From Dyella sp. A6 (lineage in GTDB: Bacteria > Pseudomonadota > Gammaproteobacteria > Xanthomonadales > Rhodanobacteraceae): DNA of 64,000 nt. The position numbers and the translations under genes were made by a program. Under the pieces are notes generated by a model. The model had not been told where the DNA came from, ran no database searches, and worked only from the letters and a program-made list of their open reading frames with translations. Location: positions 3,472,001-3,536,000 of the forward strand of contig NZ_CP132911.1 in assembly GCF_036320485.1 (NCBI RefSeq), written 5' to 3'. This document shows positions 54,394 through 63,554 of this stretch, piece by piece. Every line of letters starts with the position of its first letter. Within the stretch, counting starts at the first letter, position 1.

Positions 54394-54600
54394 ATGCAAG
54401 TCCAGGATCCTACCCAGCTTGCCCACCTGCTCGCCGAGCTGCGGGTGGAGCATCGCGACCTGGACACGGCCATCGACCGGCTCGCCACCGCCATCGGCAG
54501 GGACGAGCTGCAGCTTACCCGCATGAAGAAACGCCGCCTGCTGCTGAAAGACACCATCGCGCGGCTGGAAAGCAAGCTGATCCCCGATCTCGACGCCTGA
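54394..54600 (+). CDS. YdcH-family (DUF465) small protein
   Basis: A 68-residue helical hairpin protein: an acidic/amphipathic first helix ([22 protein letters not shown]) and a second with the conserved [19 protein letters not shown]. This is the YdcH/DUF465 pattern, of unknown function. The ATG at 54394 is taken; an in-frame TTG at 54364 would add 10 residues. Confidence 0.85.
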   Translation: MQVQDPTQLAHLLAELRVEHRDLDTAIDRLATAIGRDELQLTRMKKRRLLLKDTIARLESKLIPDLDA

Positions 54601-54613
54601 ACGGCCTCGCCTC

Positions 54614-56014
54614 TCACAGCAACCGGTTCACCAGCCGGTCCAGCCGGACCCGGCTCAGCCGGCGCAGCAGCCGCTGCACTTCCGGTGGATAGCGGCGCAG
54701 GCTCTGCAGCTGACGGTAATCGGCCACGGTCACGGCATGCCGGTGCAGCGCCTCGCGCTCGGCACGGTGCTGCGCCAGCAACTGGCCTGCGGGGTCGCGC
54801 AGCAGCAGCGCGTTTTCCAGGTCCAGCGCCCAGGCGCGCGGGTTGAGGTTGTGACCGGTGAGCAGGGCGTACTCGTCGTCAACGAACAGGCCCTTCAGGT
54901 GGTAGCTGTTGTCCCCGTCGCGCCATAGACGGACGACCAGCTGACCCCTTTCCAGTTGCCGGCGATGCGCACGCATGTAACGGCGCAGGTTGTTCTCGTA
55001 CAGGTAAGGCAGCAGCCCGATGGTGCGGAACGGCTGCGGCGGCGGAATGTAGAAGTCGCTGGCAGTCTTGTCGCCGACCATGATGTCCACGCGGCAACCG
55101 CGCCGCAGCGCCTGACCGATCGCCACACGCACCGGCTTGGGCAGATTGAAATAGGGTGTCAGCAGCACGATCTCGCGCTGCGCGCTGCGTAGCAGCGCCA
55201 GCATCGCGGCATTCAGCGCATTCTCGGCCCGGCCGAAACCGAGCAGGGGCGTGACGGCCACCTGCCCGTCCGTCAGCGCGGGAAGCTGCGGGCGTGCATA
55301 CGAAGCCTGCTGCAGCTGCGCGCGAAAGGCCCGGATGGACGGCAACAGGCTGCGCGTCGAGGGCGGATCGGGCAGGTCCAGCCGTCGCACCGCCTCGCTG
55401 CCGTGGAACTGTCCCCGCACGAACCCGGCCATGCTGTCCGCCAGTTCGCGGTCGCGGATGCAGTGATAGCGGTCCAGCCGATAGCGCCCATGCGTGGCCA
55501 GATACACGTCGTTGAGGCTGGCGCCGCTGTACAGCACCGTGTCGTCGAACACGAAGCCCTTGAGGTGCAGCACGCCGAACAACTCACGGCTCTGCACCGG
55601 CACGCCCCAGATCCGCACGCCTGCCCCGAACCGCTGCGCGTATTCCCTGTACATCGCCGCATTGCCCGGACTCTTGTGCTTGCCGATCAGTCCGCGCTGG
55701 GCACGATGCCAGTCCACATAGATGTCGATCTCCAGTTCCGGATGCCTGGCACGCGCCGCATACAGCGCATCCAGCACCTCGTGCCCTGCGTCGTCATCCT
55801 GCAGGTACAAGGCCACCATCACGATGCGCCGCGTGGCCTGCGCAATCTGCGTCAGCAGGGCCTGGCGGAACGCCGCCGGCTCATGCAGTGTCTCGATGGC
55901 CTGTGCGGGCACGGCGAATCCGGGCAGGGACTCCAGCCACGCACGCGATTTGCGGCGCAATGGCGAGACAAGACGGCGGGCGATCCGCCGGGGCGCACTG
56001 ATCAGCTTGTTCAT
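54614..56014 (-). CDS. Phospholipase-D-fold phosphatidylserine synthase (PssA-like)
   Basis: A 466-residue protein with two PLD catalytic motifs: HLKGFVFDDTVLYSGASLNDVY (HxK(x)4D) and HLKGLFVDDEYALLTGHNLNPRAW. LYLQDDDAGHEVLDALYAARARHPELEIDIYVDWHRAQRG and the length match the Gram-negative type I CDP-diacylglycerol-serine O-phosphatidyltransferase. It would make phosphatidylserine, the precursor of phosphatidylethanolamine. The start at 56014 (MNKLIS) is chosen; the upstream extension lacks support. Cardiolipin-synthase activity is an alternative. Confidence 0.85.
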   Translation of the reverse strand: MNKLISAPRRIARRLVSPLRRKSRAWLESLPGFAVPAQAIETLHEPAAFRQALLTQIAQATRRIVMVALYLQDDDAGHEVLDALYAARARHPELEIDIYVDWHRAQRGLIGKHKSPGNAAMYREYAQRFGAGVRIWGVPVQSRELFGVLHLKGFVFDDTVLYSGASLNDVYLATHGRYRLDRYHCIRDRELADSMAGFVRGQFHGSEAVRRLDLPDPPSTRSLLPSIRAFRAQLQQASYARPQLPALTDGQVAVTPLLGFGRAENALNAAMLALLRSAQREIVLLTPYFNLPKPVRVAIGQALRRGCRVDIMVGDKTASDFYIPPPQPFRTIGLLPYLYENNLRRYMRAHRRQLERGQLVVRLWRDGDNSYHLKGLFVDDEYALLTGHNLNPRAWALDLENALLLRDPAGQLLAQHRAEREALHRHAVTVADYRQLQSLRRYPPEVQRLLRRLSRVRLDRLVNRLL

Positions 56015-56093
56015 GGAGGCAGGATACGCAAAGAACGCCAGCAACAGCGGCCAAGCTTGCCTTGTTTGCGCCGATACCGGCAATCCGCCCCAG

Positions 56094-56687
56094 TCAGCTA
56101 TCCTCCTCGCGCAACAGCGCTTCCACCTGGCGCAGCCGGCGTCGCTGCCGGCGCAGGAAGAACACGAAGAACACCAGCGCCACCAGGAAGATCGTCCCGC
56201 AGAAACCCACGTTCAGTATCAACATGTGCCGGAACGCGGGATCGTGACGCCAGCGCGACGGCGCCAGCCAGGGCGCGGCGATCGGCAAAGTGATCGCCAG
56301 CAGCAGCGGTATGCTGAGGATGTTGATCCACGCGATGCGGATACCCGCCCGCGCCCGGCGCGCAGTCAGCCGCAGCAGGTCGGACACGCTCCCGGTCGGC
56401 GCACGCCAGGTACCCCGGCGTACGCGCAGAGACAGGTACGGCGTCGGCGCGATCAGCACCACGAACACCAGCACCGCCCACAGCTTCCAGCGGGCATCCG
56501 CGGCCGGCATGAACAACACGCGCACCAGCTGGCCCGCAGCCACCAGCGAAACGAGCCATTCGAACGCGATCACCATACGCATTTGCCACAGCTTGCGTCG
56601 CACCCGCGCGCGCAGGCGACCCAGGTCGACCGGCGGCTGGCGTTGCCAGTCCTCGCCCCAGCGGCTCCAGTCGTCGTGCGGAATCAT
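56094..56687 (-). CDS. Membrane protein overlapping the ECF sigma gene (possible anti-sigma partner)
   Basis: A 197-residue protein: a cytoplasmic N-terminal part (about 1-35, WSRWGEDWQRQPPVDLGRLRARVRRKLWQM), then four hydrophobic helices and a basic C-terminus. No zinc-binding anti-sigma HxxxCxxC motif is visible. Its ATG overlaps the stop of the sigma gene (ATGA), so the two are translationally coupled, which fits a membrane-bound partner of the sigma factor. This role is inferred only from position. Confidence 0.8.
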   Translation of the reverse strand: MIPHDDWSRWGEDWQRQPPVDLGRLRARVRRKLWQMRMVIAFEWLVSLVAAGQLVRVLFMPAADARWKLWAVLVFVVLIAPTPYLSLRVRRGTWRAPTGSVSDLLRLTARRARAGIRIAWINILSIPLLLAITLPIAAPWLAPSRWRHDPAFRHMLILNVGFCGTIFLVALVFFVFFLRRQRRRLRQVEALLREEDS

Positions 56688-57178
56688 GCGGATTCTCCCA
56701 ATGCTGTCTTGAGCGCCTTGCGCGCGCGGTTTAGACGCACCGCTGCGTTGTTCGCGCTAATGCCCAGCGCGTCGGCGATTTCCTGCTGGCTGAAACCTTC
56801 CAGCGCCAGCGTCACCGCTTGGCGCAGGGTCAGCGGCAGGGCGCGCACCGCGTCCTGCAGGCGCAGACGCTTTTGTTCCAGTTGCGCGTGCGACTCCGGA
56901 CTGTGCGCCGGATCCGCCAGGTTCTCGTCGAGCACGTGCGTCGCGGGGTGCCGTGTACGGCCGATCACGTGGCTGGCGCCACGGTTGTGCGCCACGCGCG
57001 CCACAAAGGTCTTCAGCGCAGCCTCGCCGCGCCATGCCGGCAAAGCCTTCCACAGCGCCAGCGTCATGTCCTGCAGCAGATCGTCGCGCAGCGACGGATC
57101 GGCCTCGTAGCTCGCTGCGATGCGCGACAGCAAACCGGCATGCTCGCGCAGCAGCGTGTCGAACGCCCCCTGCCCCAT
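56684..57178 (-). CDS. ECF-type RNA polymerase sigma factor
   Basis: A 164-residue sigma-70-family ECF protein. Region 2 contains RDDLLQDMTLALWKALPAWRGEAALKTFVARVAHNR, and region 4 the helix-turn-helix LTLRQAVTLALEGFSQQEIADALGISANNAAVRLNRARKALK. The start ATG at 57178 is inside a longer open frame. It is followed, overlapping, by a four-helix membrane protein. The stimulus is unknown. Confidence 0.88.
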   Translation of the reverse strand: MGQGAFDTLLREHAGLLSRIAASYEADPSLRDDLLQDMTLALWKALPAWRGEAALKTFVARVAHNRGASHVIGRTRHPATHVLDENLADPAHSPESHAQLEQKRLRLQDAVRALPLTLRQAVTLALEGFSQQEIADALGISANNAAVRLNRARKALKTALGESA

Positions 57179-57183
57179 CGTCC

Positions 57184-57936
57184 TCAGTCCGCCACGACCG
57201 GAGTCGGCACCACCGACCGCAGATCGCGCCACACCACGTACGTGCTCGCCATCGACCAGGGCACCACGAACGGCAGCATGACGAGCATAGTCCAGCCTGT
57301 GGACAGCATCAGCAGGAACAGCGCCAGATCGATCAGCAGCAACACGCCGAAAGGGGAGGCATGGCGCAGCACCATGCGCACGCTGCCGGTGATCGAGCGC
57401 CACGGTGACTGGCCGTCGAACAGCAACAGACACGGTGCCAGCAGCAGCAGGATTGACACCAGCACGCCCGGCAGCAGCAGTACCCGCATGAACGTCAGTG
57501 TCATCAACTCCCGGTGGGCCATGGCATGCCCGAGCAGCACTGCGTCCACCGCCGGCCAGCCATACACCAGCCAGGCCACAGCCTGCTGCACGGCGAACAC
57601 GCCTAGCCCCCACATCGCTGCCAGCGCCAGTACCGGCCACAACTCTCGACGGCACATGCCATCCAGCAGACACGACCAGCGCAGGTGCCCTCCCCTCGCC
57701 CGTTCATCCAACCCGAGCAAGATACCCATCAGCAGAACAGGAACGACCAGCTTGGACAAGGCCACACCGATCCACGGGATCAGCTGAAGGATAGTCTCGA
57801 CGAGCAGCTGCAATGCACACAGCACGAACAATCTGAATGGCGCGCGCCACCATAAGCGCAGGCCATCCAGGCACCAGTACAACGCCCGGCGTGCAGGCAC
57901 TGCAGCGACCGGCAGGCTTTCGGGTACGACGGACAT
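57184..57936 (-). CDS. BPSS1780-like membrane protein
   Basis: A 250-residue polytopic protein with about six helices. VPARRALYWCLDGLRLWWRAPFRLFVLCALQLL at the start and the later SPWRSITGSVRMVLRHASPFGVLLL duplicate match the BPSS1780 family, of unknown function. It ends 5 nt before the sigma-factor start, so the three genes are probably co-transcribed. Confidence 0.75.
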   Translation of the reverse strand: MSVVPESLPVAAVPARRALYWCLDGLRLWWRAPFRLFVLCALQLLVETILQLIPWIGVALSKLVVPVLLMGILLGLDERARGGHLRWSCLLDGMCRRELWPVLALAAMWGLGVFAVQQAVAWLVYGWPAVDAVLLGHAMAHRELMTLTFMRVLLLPGVLVSILLLLAPCLLLFDGQSPWRSITGSVRMVLRHASPFGVLLLIDLALFLLMLSTGWTMLVMLPFVVPWSMASTYVVWRDLRSVVPTPVVAD

Positions 57937-57995
57937 GGCGACAACCTCACGCGTGGTGATGACCTCTCTCCTAGTCCTCACGCGCCACCAAAAAC

Positions 57996-58772
57996 TTACA
58001 CGCGCCCTATCTCGCGCCAGAGCATGAACACGCCGACCACCGCGATCACCACCGCCAGCAGCCGGTTGAGCACGCCGCGCTTGCGCGCGAGGCGCTGGGC
58101 ACCGAGTGCACCGATCCAGCCGCCCACCAGGCCGCCGGCGAGGAATTCGGCGGCGATGTGCCAGTCGATCAGGCCCGACGCAGCGTAGCTGGCCGCGGTG
58201 GTGGCGCCGAACATGCCCACCGCGAGCAGCGCCGAGCCGATCGCCTCGATCACGTCGAGACCGCCGGCGAACATCAGGCCCGGCACCACCAGGAAACCGC
58301 CGCCGATACCGAAGAAGCCGGACAACCCGCCCGCGAACAGGCCGGTGCCGCTCAGCCACGGCAGCGGATGCGGCCGGCGCACCGGCGCCCGCGAGGCGCG
58401 CGGATGCCACATCAGCGCAGCCACCACCAGCATCAGAATCGCAAAGAACACCAGCAGACGCTGGCCATCGAGCCACTTGCCGAGGCTGGCACCGGCGAAC
58501 GCGCCGGCCACGCCAGCCACACCGAACACCGTCGCCTCGCGCCAGCGCACGTGGCCGGCCCGTGCATGCGGCACCAGGTTGGCGAAGGCATTCAGCGACA
58601 CCGCCAGCGCACTGGTGCCGATCGCCAGGTGCGGGTCGTGCACGCCCACCACATAGAGCAGCAGCGGCGTAGCGAGGATCGAGCCGCCGCCCCCGATCAG
58701 CGCCAGCGAGGCACCGACCAGCGCACCACAGAACAGGGCCAGCAGATCGTGCGGAGCAAGGATCGCGTCCAT
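57996..58772 (-). CDS. TauE/SafE-family sulfite exporter-like membrane protein
   Basis: A 258-residue permease with about eight helices in two repeats: LIGGGGSILATPLLLYVVGVHDPHLAIGTSALAVSLNA and FFGIGGGFLVVPGLMFAGGLDVIEAIGSALLAV. This is the TauE/SafE (DUF81) pattern; members export sulfite, sulfoacetate or other anions. A minus-strand -10-like TAGGCT (58785-58780) sits 7 nt upstream of the ATG with no ribosome-binding site. It may work with the sulfur operon elsewhere in the window, but no link is visible. Confidence 0.9.
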   Translation of the reverse strand: MDAILAPHDLLALFCGALVGASLALIGGGGSILATPLLLYVVGVHDPHLAIGTSALAVSLNAFANLVPHARAGHVRWREATVFGVAGVAGAFAGASLGKWLDGQRLLVFFAILMLVVAALMWHPRASRAPVRRPHPLPWLSGTGLFAGGLSGFFGIGGGFLVVPGLMFAGGLDVIEAIGSALLAVGMFGATTAASYAASGLIDWHIAAEFLAGGLVGGWIGALGAQRLARKRGVLNRLLAVVIAVVGVFMLWREIGRV

Positions 58773-58799
58773 GCCCCGTAGCCTAACGCGAGTCGCGTG

Positions 58800-59807
58800 T
58801 CAGTGCTTCGCGTGCGGTTTCACTTCGATCGTGGCCGTCATGCCCGCTGCCAGCACCATGCCCTTGGGCACGCTGGCGGTGTCGATGGCGATGCGCACCG
58901 GCACGCGCTGCGCCAGGCGCACCCAGTTGAAGGTGGGATTTACGTTGGCCAGCAGGTTGCTGCCGGTCGGGTTGTCGCTGTCGGTGATGCCCCGGGCGAT
59001 GCCGGTGATGGTGCCCTTGAGATGCACGCCGCCGGCCATCAGCCGGATGTCGACCGGATCGCCCACGCGCAGCTGCGGCAGCTTGGTTTCTTCGAAATAG
59101 CCGTAGATGTAGTAGCTGTGGCTGTCGATCAGGGCCAGCCGGGCCACGCCGGTGGTGGCGTAGTCGCCGACGCGCACGTCCAGGTTGGTGACATAGCCGT
59201 CCGCAGGCGCACGCACTTCCGTGCGCCGCAGGTTGAGCTTGGCCACATCCACTGCGACCTGCGCCTGCTGCACGGCAGCCAGCGCCTGCTGCGCCGAGGC
59301 GCTGGCCTGCTTGCGCGAGGCCTGCGCGGCGCGCAGGTCGGCGCGGGCATTGTTCGCGGTATCCACCGCATTCTGTCGCGCTTCTTCGGAAATAACGTTG
59401 CGCTCGGCCATGCGCAGGCGACGCGCGGCCTGGGCCCTGTACATCTGGTATTCGCTCTCGCGCCCGGCAATGGCCGCCGCCGCTGCCGCAGTACCGGCGC
59501 CGGCCGCCCGTGCATTCGCCTGAGCGGCATCGAGATTGGCCTCCGCTTGCTGCAGCGCGAGTATGTAGCGCTGCTGGTCAATCACCATCAGCACGTCACC
59601 CTTGTGGACGAACTGGTTGTCCTTCACCTTCACCGCGGCCACCAGGCCGGACACATCGGGCGCCACCTGCACCACGTTGGCACGCACACGACCGTCGCGG
59701 GTCCAGGGCGAATACAGGTAGTGCTTCCACAGCGCGTGGCCCAGCACGATGGCGATCACCACCACCAGGGCAGTGAGAATGAAGCGCGGAAGCGAAGTCT
59801 TGTTCAT
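58800..59807 (-). CDS. HlyD-family periplasmic adaptor (EmrA/AaeA-like)
   Basis: A 335-residue membrane-fusion protein: an N-terminal helix (FILTALVVVIAIVLGHALWKHY), then YSPWTRDGRVRANVVQVAPDVSGLVAAV and DNQFVHKGDVLMVIDQQRY (lipoyl-type half), a long Ala-rich coiled-coil hairpin, and the second lipoyl half APADGYVTNLDVRVGDY. The C-terminal IDTASVPKGMVLAAGMTATI is AaeA-like. The start at 59807 follows from the membrane anchor. It is the last gene of the MarR-FUSC-DUF1656-HlyD operon and probably links the pump to an outer-membrane channel. Confidence 0.92.
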   Translation of the reverse strand: MNKTSLPRFILTALVVVIAIVLGHALWKHYLYSPWTRDGRVRANVVQVAPDVSGLVAAVKVKDNQFVHKGDVLMVIDQQRYILALQQAEANLDAAQANARAAGAGTAAAAAAIAGRESEYQMYRAQAARRLRMAERNVISEEARQNAVDTANNARADLRAAQASRKQASASAQQALAAVQQAQVAVDVAKLNLRRTEVRAPADGYVTNLDVRVGDYATTGVARLALIDSHSYYIYGYFEETKLPQLRVGDPVDIRLMAGGVHLKGTITGIARGITDSDNPTGSNLLANVNPTFNWVRLAQRVPVRIAIDTASVPKGMVLAAGMTATIEVKPHAKH

Positions 59808-59833
59808 GGTCGAAACCTGGTCTTGTACGCAGC

Positions 59834-60034
59834 TCAGCGAAGCAACAGCAAGGCCGCCAGACTGAACAAGCCGGCGAACACGGCCAGGCGGAACAGCGGC
59901 GGATGCCATACGAAACGGTAAAGGCCGTAGCGGCCGATCAACGAATCGATCAGCCACATCAGCAACAGACTGCCGATGAACACCGGCAGCAGGCCGGGCA
60001 TCAGCACATCGGAAAGAGCGATCTCACGCGGCAT
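59834..60034 (-). CDS. DUF1656 small membrane protein (AaeX-like)
   Basis: A 66-residue protein with two hydrophobic helices (LLPVFIGSLLLMWLIDSLIG and RLAVFAGLFSLAALLLL). It begins MPREIALSDV, as DUF1656/AaeX proteins do. It overlaps the FUSC gene by 11 nt and precedes the HlyD-like gene by 26 nt, the fixed order of AaeB-AaeX-AaeA-type efflux loci. Confidence 0.88.
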   Translation of the reverse strand: MPREIALSDVLMPGLLPVFIGSLLLMWLIDSLIGRYGLYRFVWHPPLFRLAVFAGLFSLAALLLLR

Positions 60035-62150
60035 GGGCGGACTCCATCGGGTCGGCCTGCTGGTAGGCCGCCATCGGCGATTCCTCGTCGCGCAGCGCAC
60101 TGCGCAACTGATGCAGATAGGGGCGCAATGGTGCGGCGCCGTGGCCGGCCTCGACACAGCCCTGCAACGCCAGCTGCACGGCTTCATCGGCACTGCGCCA
60201 GCGCACCGCATCCGGCTGGCTGAACAGCCGCGCCACACGGTGCACGGCCGTATCGACCGCCAGTCGAAGGTCGGGCGACACGGCACTGTCCTGCAGCTCC
60301 CGACGCAGTTCGATCAGCGCGCGACCGCATTCATGCACAGCCAGCGCCCAGGCCAGCAGACGCCGCGCGTCCCCGCTGCCCGGCCGCGTGTGCGCGACCA
60401 GCTGCTGGAACAGGTCACGACTGACGCTTTCGAAATGCCAAGCCAGCCCGGGAAGCGGCTCGGTCGCGGCCAGCATCACCTGGCCACGCAGCCGGCGCAT
60501 CTGCCGCATGCGCTGCCAGCCGCTGCCGGTCACTGCCGGTATGAACACGAAGGCGACGCCGGTCAGCGCCACGCCAGCCAACTGCGCCAGTGCATCGTTG
60601 AGGGTGTGGACCGGGTCGTAGACCATCGGGTTCTTCAACGACAGCAGGTAGACGAAACCGATCGCGTAGCCGCCGCCGATACCTGCCCAGCGCGGTCTTG
60701 TGCTCAGCCACGGGCCGATCATCAGGAACGGCACGATCACCGCCAGCAGCATCACGAAGCCGTCGCTGCCGGGCAGCATCCAGTACATCGCCACGAACGC
60801 GCAGACCATGCCGGCGGTATAGCCGATCAGCATGTCGAACGTGGACGCGAACGGGTTCGGCGAGGCGGCGAACAACCCGCTGAAGATGGTGGCGAGCAGC
60901 ATTGCGCTGGCACCGTAGGGCCAGCCGCTGATCACCCAGAACACACTCAGCGTGATCATCGTCAGGAAGGTACGCAGCACCGCGACGACGGCGCCCGCAT
61001 GGTCGTTGCCGCGATGGAAATGCGCACGCTCCACATTGCCACGCTGGACGCCGGCCCGCAGCGCGATCTCGGTTGTCGTGAATTCGTGCAGCTCGGAGGC
61101 GAAGCGGCGCAGCAGGGTGTCGCCGGTATCGAATTCGAGCTGAGCCGCCGGATCGGTCAGGGTGGCACGCAGCGATTCGGCGTGCACCGGCAATGCTTCG
61201 ACGCAGGCGCGCAGCCGCGGCGCCAGCACATCCGGATCATGGCGCTGCGCGGGTGCGGGCGCCAGCGCCGCACCCAGCGGGCGGTACAGTGCGATCAACG
61301 CATCGGCCACCGACGTTCGCTGGTTGCGCAACAACCGGTTGATCAGGTGATGCAGTGACTGGAAGCTGGTCGACGCAGCCATGTAGTGCTGGTTGAGCAG
61401 CCGCATGCGGGCACTGCGGGCGCGTGCCTCCGGGTCTTCGAAGATCACCGAGGCGCGCAGGTCTTCCAGCTGCACCGCCGCACGCACGAATTCCAGATGT
61501 GCCTTGGCCATCTCCGCTCGCGGGATCGCCCCGCCCGTACTGCCGCGGGCAAAGTCGATGAAACGTGCGAACTGCTCGCGCGCGCTCTGCCGCAGCACCA
61601 TGCGCAGGCGCTCGGGGACCACCACATCGCTGACCACGCCGGCCACGAAAATGCCGAGCAGCACCTCACTGACGCGCATCAACGCCGAATTGAACACATC
61701 CAGTGGCGAACTCACCACCGGCAACGCCACGATCGCCGCCGTGTAGCCGGCCAGCACGAAACCGTAGGCCATGAAGTTGCGGTACAGCATGGCCCCGCCC
61801 GCACACAGCGCCACCCACAAGGACAGGCTCAGCAGGAACAGCTCGCGTTGCTGCGGGAACACGCACAGCAGAACCAGTCCGCACAGACTGCCAGCCAGGG
61901 TGCCGATGCCGCGGTAGAAGCTCTTCGCCAGCACCATGCCGCTTTTCGGATGCATCACGATGGCCACGGTGATCATGGTGGTGGACGGCTGTTCCAGCCG
62001 CAGCCACATCGCCAGCCACGCGCCCAGGCACGAAGCCAGTACCGACTTGCCCACGAAGATCCAGGCGCGCCCCTCGCCGGCAAAAGCCTCGGTCAGCCAC
62101 GACGCGCCCGACGTGGCCTGGGAATGCTGGTTCAGCGACGCGGACGTCAT
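60024..62150 (-). CDS. FUSC-family aromatic-acid exporter (AaeB-like)
   Basis: A 708-residue inner-membrane protein with an N-terminal block of about six helices (residues about 30-190), a long cytoplasmic loop, a second membrane block (about 395-520) and a C-terminal soluble region. VAIVMHPKSGMVLAKSFYRGIGTLAGSLCGL is the FUSC family signature. It would pump aromatic carboxylic acids or related toxic compounds. It ends inside DUF1656 and begins 3 nt after the marR stop, so the operon is tight. Confidence 0.92.
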   Translation of the reverse strand: MTSASLNQHSQATSGASWLTEAFAGEGRAWIFVGKSVLASCLGAWLAMWLRLEQPSTTMITVAIVMHPKSGMVLAKSFYRGIGTLAGSLCGLVLLCVFPQQRELFLLSLSLWVALCAGGAMLYRNFMAYGFVLAGYTAAIVALPVVSSPLDVFNSALMRVSEVLLGIFVAGVVSDVVVPERLRMVLRQSAREQFARFIDFARGSTGGAIPRAEMAKAHLEFVRAAVQLEDLRASVIFEDPEARARSARMRLLNQHYMAASTSFQSLHHLINRLLRNQRTSVADALIALYRPLGAALAPAPAQRHDPDVLAPRLRACVEALPVHAESLRATLTDPAAQLEFDTGDTLLRRFASELHEFTTTEIALRAGVQRGNVERAHFHRGNDHAGAVVAVLRTFLTMITLSVFWVISGWPYGASAMLLATIFSGLFAASPNPFASTFDMLIGYTAGMVCAFVAMYWMLPGSDGFVMLLAVIVPFLMIGPWLSTRPRWAGIGGGYAIGFVYLLSLKNPMVYDPVHTLNDALAQLAGVALTGVAFVFIPAVTGSGWQRMRQMRRLRGQVMLAATEPLPGLAWHFESVSRDLFQQLVAHTRPGSGDARRLLAWALAVHECGRALIELRRELQDSAVSPDLRLAVDTAVHRVARLFSQPDAVRWRSADEAVQLALQGCVEAGHGAAPLRPYLHQLRSALRDEESPMAAYQQADPMESAHAA

Positions 62151-62153
62151 GCT

Positions 62154-62648
62154 TCAGGCCTCGTCGAGCCCGTTCAGGAATTTCTTCAGCAGCGTCTCCA
62201 GCTGCATGCTTTCGGCTGGTTTCAGGCAGGCCGCCTGCCGCTCCAACAGGGTGCAGATGGATGGCAGGAAAGCCTCGATCATCGCCAGGCCTTGCTTGCT
62301 CAGGGTCAGCGTGACCTTGCGTCGGTCCTCGTCGCTGGCGGTGCGTTCGATCAGCCCCTTGTCGCACAACTGACTTGTAAGGCGCGTGATGTTGGCAGAT
62401 TTCTCGCCCGCGGCGTCGGCCAGCTGCGAGGGATTCAGCGAATACGCCTCGGTGCCGTACATCATCATCAGGATGTTGTACTCCGGATGGCCGATCCCCC
62501 ACGGCTTGAGGATCGCATTGGCGTCGTCATGCACCCGCTTGTGGATGTGCTTGACCAGTCGCACCAGCACAGCCGGTTCACGCGGAAACGCGGGATAGCG
62601 GCGGCAGGTAACCGCCAGGCGTTGTTCGGTGAGTTCGAAGCTGCTCAT
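62154..62648 (-). CDS. MarR-family transcriptional regulator
   Basis: A 164-residue winged-helix regulator with the MarR core SLNPSQLADAAGEKSANITRLTSQLCDKGLIERTASDEDRRKVTLTLSKQG (recognition helix and wing). It opens the efflux operon and probably represses it until a phenolic ligand binds. Two inverted repeats (62656-62667 and 62672-62685) lie immediately upstream in an AT-rich patch, as expected for autoregulation. Confidence 0.92.
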   Translation of the reverse strand: MSSFELTEQRLAVTCRRYPAFPREPAVLVRLVKHIHKRVHDDANAILKPWGIGHPEYNILMMMYGTEAYSLNPSQLADAAGEKSANITRLTSQLCDKGLIERTASDEDRRKVTLTLSKQGLAMIEAFLPSICTLLERQAACLKPAESMQLETLLKKFLNGLDEA

Positions 62649-62655
62649 TATTTAG

Positions 62656-62685
62656 TACATAAATGTAATATCAATATGTGAATTG
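62656..62685. promoter_or_regulatory. Candidate MarR operator region
   Basis: TACAT (62656-62660) pairs with ATGTA (62663-62667) around AA, and CAAT (62672-62675) pairs with ATTG (62682-62685). The stretch is AT-rich against a GC-rich background and starts 8 nt upstream of the marR start codon. Confidence 0.5.
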
Positions 62686-62851
62686 TATGCCTGCCTGTTG
62701 CGCTGCGCAAGCGCACGGCCGGACCGGCCAGTGCTATATAGCGCCGGCATTCAGGCAAACGGAAACCACGACCATGCGAAGGCATCGCATGACCCCGAAT
62801 GGAATTCGCTACAGATCGAACCCGCCGGACGACACCCGGGGGTGGGGCGAC

Positions 62852-63268
62852 TCAACCGCCCTGGATCGGGTAGGTCTTGAAGGCACCCGGTGCCGACGAT
62901 GCAGCGGGCGGATTGCCGGCCGGAGCCTGGCCGGTGGCCGGTGTCAGCGGACGGGTACCGCACTGGTAGGCACCCCAGGTCTGCGACCCGTCGACCGGCT
63001 GGCTCAGCGGCTTGATGGTGTCGGCCTGCATGCCGACCGCCTCGTTGCGAGCCATCACCTGCAGCTCGTCGCGCACCTTGATGCCGTTGCGGTCGATCGG
63101 CCCGACGTGATTGAGCACCGAAACCGTGATCTTGCCCAGGTCGTGACAACCCGACACGTCGCCGTTCCATGCCGTGCGCACCTCGCGCGATGCCGGCGTC
63201 GGCGTGATGCCCCAGGTGCAGCCCCCGAGCAGCAGGGCAGGGACGAGCAGCAGCACGGTCTTGCGCAT
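62852..63268 (-). CDS. DUF4156-like lipoprotein
   Basis: A 138-residue lipoprotein: MRKTVLLLVPALLLGGC has a lipobox (Cys 17). The body GCHDLGKITVSVLNHVG...VRDELQVMARNEAVGMQADTI follows the DUF4156 pattern (a conserved Cys-x4-G and an N-x-A-x2-M-GADTI-like ending). A second Cys near GAYQCG may pair with it. Function is unknown. The GAGG before the ATG supports the start at 63268. Confidence 0.75.
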   Translation of the reverse strand: MRKTVLLLVPALLLGGCTWGITPTPASREVRTAWNGDVSGCHDLGKITVSVLNHVGPIDRNGIKVRDELQVMARNEAVGMQADTIKPLSQPVDGSQTWGAYQCGTRPLTPATGQAPAGNPPAASSAPGAFKTYPIQGG

Positions 63269-63452
63269 GAGGGGCTCCACGAAATGACAGGCGGTATGGC
63301 GGGCGGATGAAGGCCGGCACGGCACCGGGCCCGCGACATCGTAACGCGTGGATGCGAAAGCGTCCTGTATGCCGGCTTACTTGAGGTGCCGATGCACGCT
63401 GCACGCCACACCACGGTCGGCGACGGCACCGCCCCGCATCTGCGTCCGCAAC

Positions 63453-63496
63453 ACTGTCCGGCAACGGGCGCGCACTGTCCGCGGACAGACAGTCCG
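63453..63496 (+). promoter_or_regulatory. Putative enhancer-binding sites (TGTCCG/CGGACA)
   Basis: ACTGTCCG occurs at 63453-63460 and again at 63474-63481 (21-nt spacing, two helical turns). The second copy is the left half of a perfect 14-nt palindrome CTGTCCGCGGACAG (63475-63488), and ACAGTCCG follows at 63489-63496. The palindrome lies about 100 nt upstream of the expected sigma-54 start site, the usual distance for an enhancer-binding protein. Confidence 0.55.
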
Positions 63497-63554
63497 CACG
63501 ACAAGACCCAACAAAAAACACGCAATATCAAAAGCCTACAAAGAAGCGACACGC

